From assembly GCA_013298695.1 (NCBI GenBank), contig JAAFIS010000012.1, forward strand, positions 57,684-121,683: DNA of 64,000 bases. Reading direction: 5' to 3'. Source of the stretch: Betaproteobacteria bacterium (lineage in GTDB: Bacteria; Pseudomonadota; Gammaproteobacteria; Burkholderiales; Casimicrobiaceae). Positions 16,255 through 25,066 of this stretch are shown here, piece after piece (the first letter of the stretch is position 1; the number at the start of each line of letters is the position of its first letter). Both the position numbers and the translations under genes were made by a program. The notes beneath the pieces were generated by a model. That model did not search any database and was not told where the DNA came from. It saw nothing but the letters and a program-made list of their open reading frames with translations.

Positions 16255-17832
16255 CTACGAGCCGCCGACGTTTGTGAAGCGCGCTTCAGGGCGATCGTCG
16301 GAGCGATGCACCGTGGTCACTTCTTTCTTCATTGCCCACGGCCGCATTTGATGATGCAGTGGAATGAACAAATGTTCGTCACGAATACGGGTTAACGCCT
16401 CGGCGATCATGCCGTTGCGCTTAGGGATGTCAGTTTCGGTTGCCATTGCATCGCTTAAGCGATCAACCACAGGATCCGACACTTTCGACCAATTGAAATT
16501 CCCGTTCGAACCCGTTGTTTTGGTGCGGGCAAGCGACTGAATCATGTACTGCGCATCGTAAGTTGCGACACCCCAACCCAGCATGTAGATGTCGTGCTCA
16601 AATTTCTGCATTTTCTGCGAGAAGGTCGACATTGGCTCAGCTTGAAGCTTTGCTTTGATGCCGATCCGCGCCCACATCGCGACCAGTGCCTGACAAATTT
16701 CTTCGTCGTTCACATAGCGGTTGTTTGGGCAGGCGAGCGTGAACTCGAAGCCGTTGGGATATCCCGCGTCAGCCAACAATTTCTTTGCCGCATCAACGTC
16801 TAGTTTCAGTGGAACATCGAGTGCTGGCGTATTGCCGTTGACGCCGGGCGCGACCATGATGCCAGCCGGAATCGACAGACCGCGCATGATGCGCGTTTTG
16901 ATCGCTTCGCGGTCAACTGCACGATTGAGAGCTTCGCGAACGCGTTTGTCCTTGAACGGATTTTTGCCCTTGATATTCGACGTTTTCAGCTCGTCGCTAC
17001 CCATGTCCATTGCGATGTAGATGGTGCGAACTTCCGGGCCGTCAACAACTTTTAGTTTCGGGTCGGTGCGAAGTTTTGCCACGTCTTGGGTCGGCAAATC
17101 GGTGAGCAAATCGATTTCACCTGAAAATAGCGCTGCTACGCGGGTCGCGTCCGCTTTTACGGGTGTGTAGTTAACTGCGGTGACGTTGCCGTCTTTTTTG
17201 GCCCACCATTTATCGTTGTTGGTCATGGTGACGCGTGTGTCAGGATTCCAGCCGGTGATGCGGTAGCCGCCGGTTCCGTTGACATTGCGCGAGGCAAAGT
17301 TTTCTTCTTTCGCTTTGTAATCCTGAACTTTGGTCGAGTTGTTTTTCTCGGCCCATGTTTTGCTCATGATGCGGAAATCGATAATGTTTCGCAACAGAAT
17401 CGGATTCGGCGCTTCCATAATGAAATCGACCGTATGCGAATCGATCTTTTTGATCTCTTTCACACCCGTGACGTAGATTTGCATCGTGCCTTGCGGTTGT
17501 TTGATGCGCTCGAAGCTGAACACCACGTCGTCTGCTGTGAACGGCGAACCGTCGTGAAAGCTGACGCCTTTGCGCAGCTCAAAGCGAACCTGTGTTGGTG
17601 AGATGTAGGTCCATTTGGTTGCAAGCGCTGGCTCAACTTCGTACTTGGCGCTGTAGCGGGTCAAGCCCTCGTAAGCGTGCATCAAGATCGCGTTGGTTGT
17701 CGCATGATTCTGCGAATGCGGATCGAGCGTGAGAATGTCGTTTTGTGCTGCCCACTTCAGTGGCGCAGCGGACGCCGTGGTCGCGGCTATGCCTAGTGCG
17801 ACGGCAACGGCTAAGCGTTTGAGTTGATTCAT
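16255..17832 (-). CDS. ABC transporter substrate-binding protein, family 5 (oligopeptide type)
   Basis: A 525-residue periplasmic binding protein of the SBP_bac_5 (DppA/OppA) family. The signal peptide is MNQLKRLAVAVALGI followed by a small-residue region ending near TASA, then mature APLKWAAQNDILTLDPHS. Family features include YEGLTRYSAKYEVEPALATK near the N-terminus, KGVSFHDGSPFTADDVVFS and VREALNRAVDREAI. The start is the ATG at 17832, because GGAGG lies 6 nt upstream; the longer frame to 17871 lacks this. No permease or ATPase genes are adjacent, so it is an orphan binding component. The ligand is probably a peptide or similar small solute. Confidence 0.9.
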   Translation of the reverse strand: MNQLKRLAVAVALGIAATTASAAPLKWAAQNDILTLDPHSQNHATTNAILMHAYEGLTRYSAKYEVEPALATKWTYISPTQVRFELRKGVSFHDGSPFTADDVVFSFERIKQPQGTMQIYVTGVKEIKKIDSHTVDFIMEAPNPILLRNIIDFRIMSKTWAEKNNSTKVQDYKAKEENFASRNVNGTGGYRITGWNPDTRVTMTNNDKWWAKKDGNVTAVNYTPVKADATRVAALFSGEIDLLTDLPTQDVAKLRTDPKLKVVDGPEVRTIYIAMDMGSDELKTSNIKGKNPFKDKRVREALNRAVDREAIKTRIMRGLSIPAGIMVAPGVNGNTPALDVPLKLDVDAAKKLLADAGYPNGFEFTLACPNNRYVNDEEICQALVAMWARIGIKAKLQAEPMSTFSQKMQKFEHDIYMLGWGVATYDAQYMIQSLARTKTTGSNGNFNWSKVSDPVVDRLSDAMATETDIPKRNGMIAEALTRIRDEHLFIPLHHQMRPWAMKKEVTTVHRSDDRPEARFTNVGGS

Positions 17833-17978
17833 GAAACCTCCGTAAACTGAGAGACCGAGACTGTAATGCAAAAAACGGCTTAGCCCATTTCGAAACGGCT
17901 AGGGTTATCCCGTTCCGTTTGGTTTTTTTTCGGTACACTGGCTGATAAACAATCAACACTTCAATCTCGGGAGGCCGC

Positions 17979-19094
17979 TTGCAAATCGGCATCATCAAAG
18001 AAACCTACCCCGCTGAAACGCGGGTCGCGGCCACACCAGAAACGGTGAAGAAGTTCGCTGCGATTCCCGGCGTCACGGTAGTCGTTGAATCGGGCGCTGG
18101 CAATGCGTCGAGCCTGCTCGATGACGCGTACGTTGCGGCCGGTGCCAAGCTCGCGGGTTCGGCCTCCGAAGTACTTTCGCAGGCCGACGTGTTGCTTAAA
18201 GTGCGCGGGCCGAACGGTTCGGAATTGACCGGCATGAAATCGGGCGCAAGTGTTGTAGGACTGCTCAACCCGTTTTCAACGGAAGGCATTGACGCGATCA
18301 AAGCGAAGGGCGTGCACGGCTTTTCGATGGAAAAAACGCCGCGCACAACGCGCGCGCAAAGCATGGATGTGCTTTCATCGCAAGCCAACATTGCGGGGTA
18401 CAAAGCGGTGATACTCGCGGCCAATCACTATCCAAAATTTTTCCCGATGCTGATGACAGCGGCGGGCACGGTGAAAGCCGCTCGCGTGGTGATCTTGGGC
18501 GTTGGTGTTGCAGGCTTGCAGGCGATTGCGACCGCGAAGCGCTTGGGTGCTGTGATCGAGGCGTCCGACGTTCGTCCCGCAGTGAAAGAACAAGTCGAAT
18601 CGCTCGGCGCCAAGTTCATCGACGTGCCCTACGAAACGGATGAAGAGCGCGAAACCGCTAAGGGTGTTGGCGGCTACGCGAAGCCGATGCCCGAGAGCTG
18701 GATGGCTCGGCAGCGCGCGGAAGTGGCAAAGAAAGTGGCGCTCGCAGACATCGTGATCACCACTGCGCTTATCCCCGGTCGTCCCGCACCGGTGCTCGTG
18801 ACTGAAGAGATGGTCAAAGCGATGAAACCGGGTTCGGTCATCATCGATCTGGCGGCGGAGCAGGGCGGCAATTGCCCGCTCACTGAGCGCGATCAGGTGG
18901 TGCAGAAACACGGTGTGACGCTCGTCGGGCATACCAACCTCGCAGCAATGCTTCCGCAAGACGCGAGCGCACTCTATTCGCGCAACTTGCTCGATTTCAT
19001 GAAACTGCTTGTTGATTTCAAAACGGGTGCTTTCAATATCAATCTGGACGACGACATTGTTAAGGCGACGTTGGTTACCGGAGGCAGCGCATGA
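17979..19094 (+). CDS. pntAA: NAD(P) transhydrogenase subunit alpha part 1
   Basis: A 371-residue soluble NAD(H)-binding domain (dI) of the proton-translocating transhydrogenase, which reduces NADP+ with NADH driven by the proton gradient. Family features are IGIIKETYPAETRVAATPET at the N-terminus, the Rossmann motif GVGVAGLQAIATAKRLGA near residues 174-191, and IVITTALIPGRPAPVLV. The start is TTG with GGGAGG 4-7 nt upstream. It heads a five-gene overlapping operon; its TGA overlaps the ATG of the next gene by 4 bp. Confidence 0.94.
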   Translation: MQIGIIKETYPAETRVAATPETVKKFAAIPGVTVVVESGAGNASSLLDDAYVAAGAKLAGSASEVLSQADVLLKVRGPNGSELTGMKSGASVVGLLNPFSTEGIDAIKAKGVHGFSMEKTPRTTRAQSMDVLSSQANIAGYKAVILAANHYPKFFPMLMTAAGTVKAARVVILGVGVAGLQAIATAKRLGAVIEASDVRPAVKEQVESLGAKFIDVPYETDEERETAKGVGGYAKPMPESWMARQRAEVAKKVALADIVITTALIPGRPAPVLVTEEMVKAMKPGSVIIDLAAEQGGNCPLTERDQVVQKHGVTLVGHTNLAAMLPQDASALYSRNLLDFMKLLVDFKTGAFNINLDDDIVKATLVTGGSA

Positions 19095-19432
19095 GTTGGC
19101 AAGATCGAGCATTGGCTGAAGTGCGTGAGCAGGCGCTCAAGCAAAATTTTTATCGTGCTGAGCAACCGATTAGTTCGTGCGGTTTTGCAGTAGCAGCAAC
19201 GTTCGGGATCGCCTGTTTTGTGAATTTAGTTCTAACGAATTTCTTCTCTGCAAACGCGGGCTGGAGTTGGACACTTTCGCAACCTGCGTTGACGCTTTCA
19301 GCGGCAGCGATTGGTTTCGGCTGGTGGTTTCGCGAACGCAGCGCCTATCGCGAATACTGCGAAGCACCGCAAATCTATGATGCTGCGGCGACTTCGTTGC
19401 AGCACGAAAAACAATTGGAGAGCGCGAAATGA
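19091..19432 (+). CDS. Small membrane protein inserted in the pnt operon
   Basis: A 113-residue protein I do not recognise. Two hydrophobic helices are visible, around residues 31-52 and 63-84, with a charged N-terminus and a charged, Glu/Lys-rich C-terminus. It overlaps pntAA and pntAB by ATGA at both ends and has GGAGG just upstream, so it is translated as part of the operon. It is not one of the known transhydrogenase domains. A role in assembly or stability of the membrane domain is a guess from context only. Confidence 0.8.
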   Translation: MSWQDRALAEVREQALKQNFYRAEQPISSCGFAVAATFGIACFVNLVLTNFFSANAGWSWTLSQPALTLSAAAIGFGWWFRERSAYREYCEAPQIYDAAATSLQHEKQLESAK

Positions 19433-19743
19433 CTGGCGTCGATAACCTCATCATCAATCTCATCATCTTCGTGCTGGCGATCTATGTCGGCTACCACGTC
19501 GTTTGGAATGTAACCCCCGCGCTGCACACCCCATTAATGGCGGTGACAAACGCAATTTCGGCAATTATCGTAGTCGGCGCAATGTTGGCGGCTGCCCTAA
19601 CGGAAACAACGCTTGGGAAAACAATGGGTGTGCTTGCAGTTGCCCTCGCAGCGGTAAACATTTTCGGCGGATTTTTAGTCACCAAGCGAATGCTTGAGAT
19701 GTTTAAGAAAAAAGAGAAGAAAGTAGGAGGAGACTCAAAATGA
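19429..19743 (+). CDS. pntAB: NAD(P) transhydrogenase subunit alpha part 2
   Basis: A 104-residue membrane subunit that supplies the first helices of the proton channel (dII). Three to four hydrophobic helices are visible: [35 protein letters not shown] and [20 protein letters not shown]. The end is basic ([13 protein letters not shown]). The segment [17 protein letters not shown] is characteristic of this subunit. It overlaps its neighbours on both sides by 4 bp. Confidence 0.92.
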   Translation: MTGVDNLIINLIIFVLAIYVGYHVVWNVTPALHTPLMAVTNAISAIIVVGAMLAAALTETTLGKTMGVLAVALAAVNIFGGFLVTKRMLEMFKKKEKKVGGDSK

Positions 19744-19945
19744 GCTCCAAAACGTCCAGAAGAATCTCGACTGAGACCAAGCTCGAACTGGCGAGTGCGG
19801 TGGTGACGTTTGTCGCCGCGTTTGTCTTTTATCGAGGAGGTAGTTCCAACATCGCGACAGCATTGTTTGGCACGTCCGGAGGCTTGTTGCTGGCTGCACT
19901 GTTCGGCATGGCGCGGAGCTACGATGTATTCGGAGCGCGTAATCA

Positions 19946-19949
<4 letters not shown>
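19740..19949 (+). CDS. Second small membrane protein in the pnt operon
   Basis: A 69-residue protein of unknown family. A polar N-terminus ([18 protein letters not shown]) leads into two short hydrophobic segments ([11 protein letters not shown] and [16 protein letters not shown]). AGGAGGAG lies 8 nt before the ATG, and the gene overlaps pntAB and pntB by ATGA, which supports real translation. The function is unknown; its place suggests an accessory to the transhydrogenase. Confidence 0.75.
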
Positions 19950-21367
<1,418 letters not shown>

Positions 21368-21853
21368 GTGTTTCTACTTGGTCCTTCACGTTTGAGTGCA
21401 AGCGCCTCGCCATTTTTAGTTTCATCGATCTCAGTTGTTTTTTGCTCGCTAGTGCTTGCTGCCTACGCCAGTGGATGCATCGTTGGACCGAGACCCGATG
21501 TGGAAAACTTCGATGCATCGAAAGAGGTTTTTCGAGCTTTGGTAACGGAGGTGCGGCTCGTCCGTCCGCCAAATTCAAATGCGGCGTCGAGCGTGCAGCC
21601 CTACGTCATGGCGCGATACGAAATCAAAGAAGTTTTGAAGGGCACGCCACACAAATCCGGAATCGTCCGTGACGGAGTCGCCGGGGCGGGAAGCTGTAGC
21701 CTGGGCCTTCTTCCTGGCCTTGAGTACGTGTTTTTCCCCGACAATGATCGAATGGTTTTGTACACAGGCGGATCGTTTCTCGTGTCACGGATGGAGGCGG
21801 AAAAACGCATCGTCGCTTTGCGTGAATTTGCTGCACTGCCTAGAAAAAAGTAG
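21368..21853 (+). CDS. Putative exported NTR/TIMP-like protein
   Basis: A 161-residue protein. A hydrophobic N-terminal segment ends in YASGC near residue 37, which could be a lipobox, so it may be a lipoprotein. The rest has a repeating beta pattern with EVFRALVTEVRLV, YEIKEVLKGTP, GSCSLGLLPGLEYVFF and a downstream helix. This layout resembles netrin/TIMP-like NTR domains found in many bacterial exported proteins; the assignment is by pattern only. The GTG start directly abuts the pntB stop, so it may be cotranscribed. No function can be given. Confidence 0.6.
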   Translation: MFLLGPSRLSASASPFLVSSISVVFCSLVLAAYASGCIVGPRPDVENFDASKEVFRALVTEVRLVRPPNSNAASSVQPYVMARYEIKEVLKGTPHKSGIVRDGVAGAGSCSLGLLPGLEYVFFPDNDRMVLYTGGSFLVSRMEAEKRIVALREFAALPRKK

Positions 21854-21889
21854 TTACGTGAAACGTGAATGCCGTAGCTAAACGTAGAA

Positions 21890-22063
21890 ATGACTTCCCT
21901 CGTTTTCCTCTACGGCCCACCCGCAGTCGGGAAATACACAATCGCGAAAGAGTTGTCTGGACGACTCGGCTGGCCGCTGTTTCACCATCATCTTGCAATC
22001 GACTACGTAGAGTCACTGATCCCATGGGGGAAACCGGGATTTCATGAGGCATGCGCTGTTTGA
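21890..22063 (+). pseudogene. Truncated copy of the P-loop kinase-like gene at 22.5 kb
   Basis: An open frame of 57 residues begins MTSLVFLYGPPAVGKYTIAK and ends GKPGFHEACAV before TGA. It aligns closely with the first 57 residues of the intact gene at 22493, including the Walker A motif GPPAVGKYT. The remaining 120 residues are missing, replaced by a fragment of another gene. It is therefore a 5' remnant of a duplicated gene. Confidence 0.75.
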
Positions 22064-22394
22064 CGGCGACGTTGAGGAAAGCGTCGAATACCTCCTGGTT
22101 GACGATTTTGTCGGAGAGGGCGGAACGCTGGCTAATTTTCGAGGCTACATCAAATCTCGTGGCGGCCGCGTGGTCGGGGCGACTGTACTGAGAGGGAACG
22201 CATTTTCTGCGAAAATTGCACTGTCAAACGAAACGCTAAACGCACTCAGGGAAAAACATGGCAAACAACTCGAAGACTGGTGGCAAGAACACTTTGCATT
22301 CGGCTTCGATTGCCTCACCGAATCTGAAGCGCGCTACCTCATCCGCACCCCGGATGCTGACACCGTCCGAAATCGAATCCTTGCGCAACGATAA
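22044..22394 (+). pseudogene. Phosphoribosyltransferase C-terminal fragment
   Basis: A 116-residue frame contains YLLVDDFVGEGGTLANFRGY, the PRPP-binding loop typical of type I phosphoribosyltransferases, followed by RGGRVVGATVLRG. The hood and N-terminal half of such an enzyme are missing, and the frame starts inside the truncated kinase remnant. I read it as the 3' remnant of a deleted gene. The substrate class cannot be told. A fused or new short protein is possible but less likely. Confidence 0.6.
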
Positions 22395-22492
22395 ACGCAA
22401 TACAGGCGTGATTGTGAAAAATCACTTTGCTCAGTCAAAATAGGATTGACAGAGTCAGATGGACGATTCTGCGGCTCGATCGCCGTTAGACG

Positions 22493-23029
22493 TTGACTCA
22501 CTTCGTTTTCCTTTACGGCCCGCCCGCGGCGGGCAAATACACGGTCGCCAAAGCGCTTGCGGCACAGCTCGATTGGCCGCTATTTCACAATCATCTCGCG
22601 ATTGATTACGTTGAATCGATAATCAAGTGGGGCGAGCCGGGATTCCACGAAGCGTGTGCTGATGTGCGCGTCGCGCTACTGCAACATGCGCTCAAGCGCC
22701 GCGTTTCTCTTGTGTCAACTTTTGTCTATGCGAGCGGTTTCGATGCGGACGAAACGTTTGTGACGCGCTTGCAGGAGATGGTTTCAAACCTACATGCGCG
22801 CTTTTGTGCCGTGCAGTTACGCTGTTCGCTCGAAACACTTGAGCTTCGATGTGTCTCTCCGCATCGAGCCGCGATGCGCAAAATTGCGACCTCCGATAAA
22901 TTGCAATCGGTGCTCAACGAGTACGATTGTTTTTCAACCTTGCCGAACATTCATTCACTCACACTTGACACAGATGAGTGTTCGGTCGATCAAAGCGTTG
23001 CCGCGATTCGATCTCATTTCACGCTCTGA
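22493..23029 (+). CDS. P-loop nucleotide kinase-like protein (AAA_33/shikimate kinase-like)
   Basis: A 178-residue protein with a Walker A motif, YGPPAAGKYTVAK, at residues 8-20. The N-terminal segment also has LDWPLFHNHLAIDYVESI, and a later SLVSTFVYASGFDADETFV fits the lid and core of small P-loop kinases. The substrate is unknown; relatives are annotated as shikimate kinase-like or zeta-toxin-like proteins. The start is TTG at the position equivalent to the ATG of the truncated copy upstream, so the two arose by duplication. Two short gene remnants precede it and a GTAG-headed repeat follows. Confidence 0.75.
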   Translation: MTHFVFLYGPPAAGKYTVAKALAAQLDWPLFHNHLAIDYVESIIKWGEPGFHEACADVRVALLQHALKRRVSLVSTFVYASGFDADETFVTRLQEMVSNLHARFCAVQLRCSLETLELRCVSPHRAAMRKIATSDKLQSVLNEYDCFSTLPNIHSLTLDTDECSVDQSVAAIRSHFTL

Positions 23030-23046
23030 TCGTTGATGTCGTTACG

Positions 23047-23116
23047 GTAGGCGACGGCTTGACGTCGCTTCGTTGCTATGTCGGGACCCTCAAAGCGCGG
23101 TCAAGCCCGCGCCTAC
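23047..23116. repeat. GTAG-headed inverted repeat (REP-like), copy 1
   Basis: GTAGGCGACGGCTTGACGTC at the left is matched by a reverse complement of GTAGGCGCGGGCTTGACCGC at the right, about 20 of 24 paired positions, with a 22-nt loop. The GTAG head and GC-rich stem resemble RAYT-type REP sequences. Confidence 0.65.
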
Positions 23117-23158
23117 AGGGGTCGGCTTCTACCAGAGCTTCTCGCTATAAATGACGTA

Positions 23159-24088
23159 ATGCCGCTTCGCCACAACCTACTCGCTCTCGCGATCGCCACG
23201 ATCTGGGGCTTGACCTTTGTCTCCATCAAGATTTCATTGCAGACGATACCGCCGTTTGCGTTGTCGGGCTGGCGATTCTTTTTAGCGGCGGTGCCGCTCG
23301 TTTTCTTTGTTGGAAAACCGCAAGCGCCGTGGCGTTGGTTGATTGCCTACGGGCTTTTCATTTCGATCGGGCAATTCGTCGTTCTCTTCATCGCGTTGAA
23401 CCTTGGTTTTCCTGCGGGGTTGATGTCGCTAGTGGTGCAGACGCAAGTGTTTTTCACAATTGGGCTCGCAGTTGCGTTTTTCAAAGAGAAGGTGCAGCGG
23501 TGGCAATTGATCGGTGCGTTGATCGCCGCGTGCGGACTGGTGGTGATTGGGGTGACCAAAGTGCAAGCGGTCGATGGTAAGTCGCTCGGCTTGGCATTTT
23601 TTCTGGTGTTGTTAGCCGCATTTTTCTGGGCGGCGGGCAATGCGGTTGCAAAACATGTGGCGCGTGAGGCGGGGCGCGAATCGCCGTCAAGAACAATTGA
23701 TCCGATGAATTTCATTGCATGGACGAGTGTGGCTTGCGTGCCCGCGCTCATCGCAATTTCGCTCGCGAGCGAACCGGCGGGATCGCTCTTGTTGCCCATC
23801 ACACAAGGCACGCTTTCGATGTGGTTTCACCTTTGTGTGCTCGCTTACGCGGCCCAGGTTTTTGGCTACGGCTTATGGTCAAACTTGTTAACGCGTTATC
23901 CGGCCTCGGCTGTTTCGCCTTTTGCGCTCTGGGTGCCGGTTGCCGGAATGAGCGCGACGGCGTGGGTTTTCGGCGAGACTTTGAGCGCCGTGCAACTCTT
24001 CGGTGCGGCGATTGTGATGGTTGGGCTCGCCGCGGCAGTCGCTATGCCCGCGATCATTGCGCGACGTGTTTCAGGTGATCGTCGCTAG
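23159..24088 (+). CDS. EamA-family transporter (DMT superfamily)
   Basis: A 309-residue protein with ten predicted membrane helices and two EamA halves. LAIATIWGLTFVSIKISLQT opens the first half and FFLVLLAAFFWAAGNAVAKH the second. The family exports amino acids, metabolites or drugs; the substrate cannot be told. I place the start at the ATG 23159 because the first helix follows at once and the longer GTAG-repeat-derived N-terminus looks non-coding. It ends about 165 bp before the convergent peroxiredoxin gene. Confidence 0.85.
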   Translation: MPLRHNLLALAIATIWGLTFVSIKISLQTIPPFALSGWRFFLAAVPLVFFVGKPQAPWRWLIAYGLFISIGQFVVLFIALNLGFPAGLMSLVVQTQVFFTIGLAVAFFKEKVQRWQLIGALIAACGLVVIGVTKVQAVDGKSLGLAFFLVLLAAFFWAAGNAVAKHVAREAGRESPSRTIDPMNFIAWTSVACVPALIAISLASEPAGSLLLPITQGTLSMWFHLCVLAYAAQVFGYGLWSNLLTRYPASAVSPFALWVPVAGMSATAWVFGETLSAVQLFGAAIVMVGLAAAVAMPAIIARRVSGDRR

Positions 24089-24143
24089 CGCCGAAGCGCC
24101 GTTAGACCCATCCATAACAGCGTGTATAACTTTCATTCGAAGT

Positions 24144-24228
24144 GCTCAATTAGTGTGGGCGAAAAAGAGAATGAAAGTATTTATCGATAATTGACCAAAA
24201 TCACGGCGTCGCCCAAGTAAATTTGCGG
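24144..24228 (+). repeat. Two-palindrome element, copy 4
   Basis: Left part GCTCAATTAGTGTGGGCG, then a 48-nt spacer with TTATCGATAATTG in the middle, then right part CGCCCAAGTAAATTTGCGG. It lies between convergent genes. Confidence 0.7.
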
Positions 24229-24253
24229 TTAAATCATTTAGTTATTATCGTTC

Positions 24254-24709
24254 TCAAGCTAAAGTTTCAACAAAATCAAGCACTTCCTGCGCGTGCCCCG
24301 CGACTTTTACGCCGCGCCATTCCTTCGCAATTTTGCCGTCCGCGCCGATCACAAAAGTGCTGCGCTCGATGCCGCGCACCTGCTTGCCGTACATGTTTTT
24401 CATCTTGATGACTTCGAATTGCGCGCAAATCGCTTCGTCTTCATCTGAGAGCAACGCAAACGGAAAACCGTGTTTGGTGCAGAACTTGTCGTGTGATTTC
24501 ACGCTGTCGCGCGAAACGCCGAGGACTATTGCGTTTGCCGCAACAAACTTTTTGTGTAACGCCGCGAAATCCAGCCCCTCTGTTGTGCAGCCCGGCGTGT
24601 CGTCTTTTGGATAGAAATAGAGCACGACCGTTTTGCCCGCGTGCTCGGAAAGTTTGAACGTGCCGCCACCGTTGGTGGGTGCGGAGAAGTTTTTAACTTT
24701 GGCTGCCAT
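24254..24709 (-). CDS. bcp: Thioredoxin-dependent peroxiredoxin, BCP/PrxQ type
   Basis: A 151-residue peroxiredoxin that reduces hydroperoxides with electrons from thioredoxin. The peroxidatic Cys41 lies in DDTPGCTTEG. The resolving Cys five residues later, seen in the E. coli protein, is absent; Cys77 in KFCTKHGF could take that role, as in other PrxQ subtypes. Further family features are PKDDTPGCTTEGLDFAALHK and FVIGADGKIAKEWRGVK. It stands alone on the minus strand and is convergent with the EamA gene. Confidence 0.92.
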   Translation of the reverse strand: MAAKVKNFSAPTNGGGTFKLSEHAGKTVVLYFYPKDDTPGCTTEGLDFAALHKKFVAANAIVLGVSRDSVKSHDKFCTKHGFPFALLSDEDEAICAQFEVIKMKNMYGKQVRGIERSTFVIGADGKIAKEWRGVKVAGHAQEVLDFVETLA

Positions 24710-25066
24710 GATTGGTGACTCGTCCTGCGTGTGGAAAACCGAAAGCGTAGCAAGTTAGTCATCGCCGAGGCATCTGGTATTCCTAGGCTCGTAACCTCTT
24801 GATTTTTAGTGCTAAATTTTGTCCGGTGATGCGCTGATCGGCAGTTTCTTGAAAACTTGAATCTTCTCGATTTGACGTTTTTCGCCGTAGAAACGTGATG
24901 GCGCGCTTTTTTTCTGGTGCCTGCGTTTCATTTTCATGCTTCTGAACTACACTCGAATGTCACGCTAACTCATTGAACAACAAGGGCAATCGCCGATCCG
25001 TCGAGGTTTGCCAAGTGCGTCGTCCGGCGCAATGTTCAAACGTACGATTGCAAAGAGGCCTCTCTC
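24710..25066. other. Intergenic region before the subtilase gene
   Basis: This stretch of about 360 bp separates divergent bcp and the subtilase gene. I see no ORF, hairpin or repeat copy. The promoters of both genes must lie here, but I cannot place convincing -35 and -10 boxes. Confidence 0.4.

Noticed and set aside
22044..22394. Intact small phosphoribosyltransferase
   Set aside because: Only the PRPP loop and the following strand are present; the N-terminal half of the fold is missing and the frame begins inside another gene remnant.
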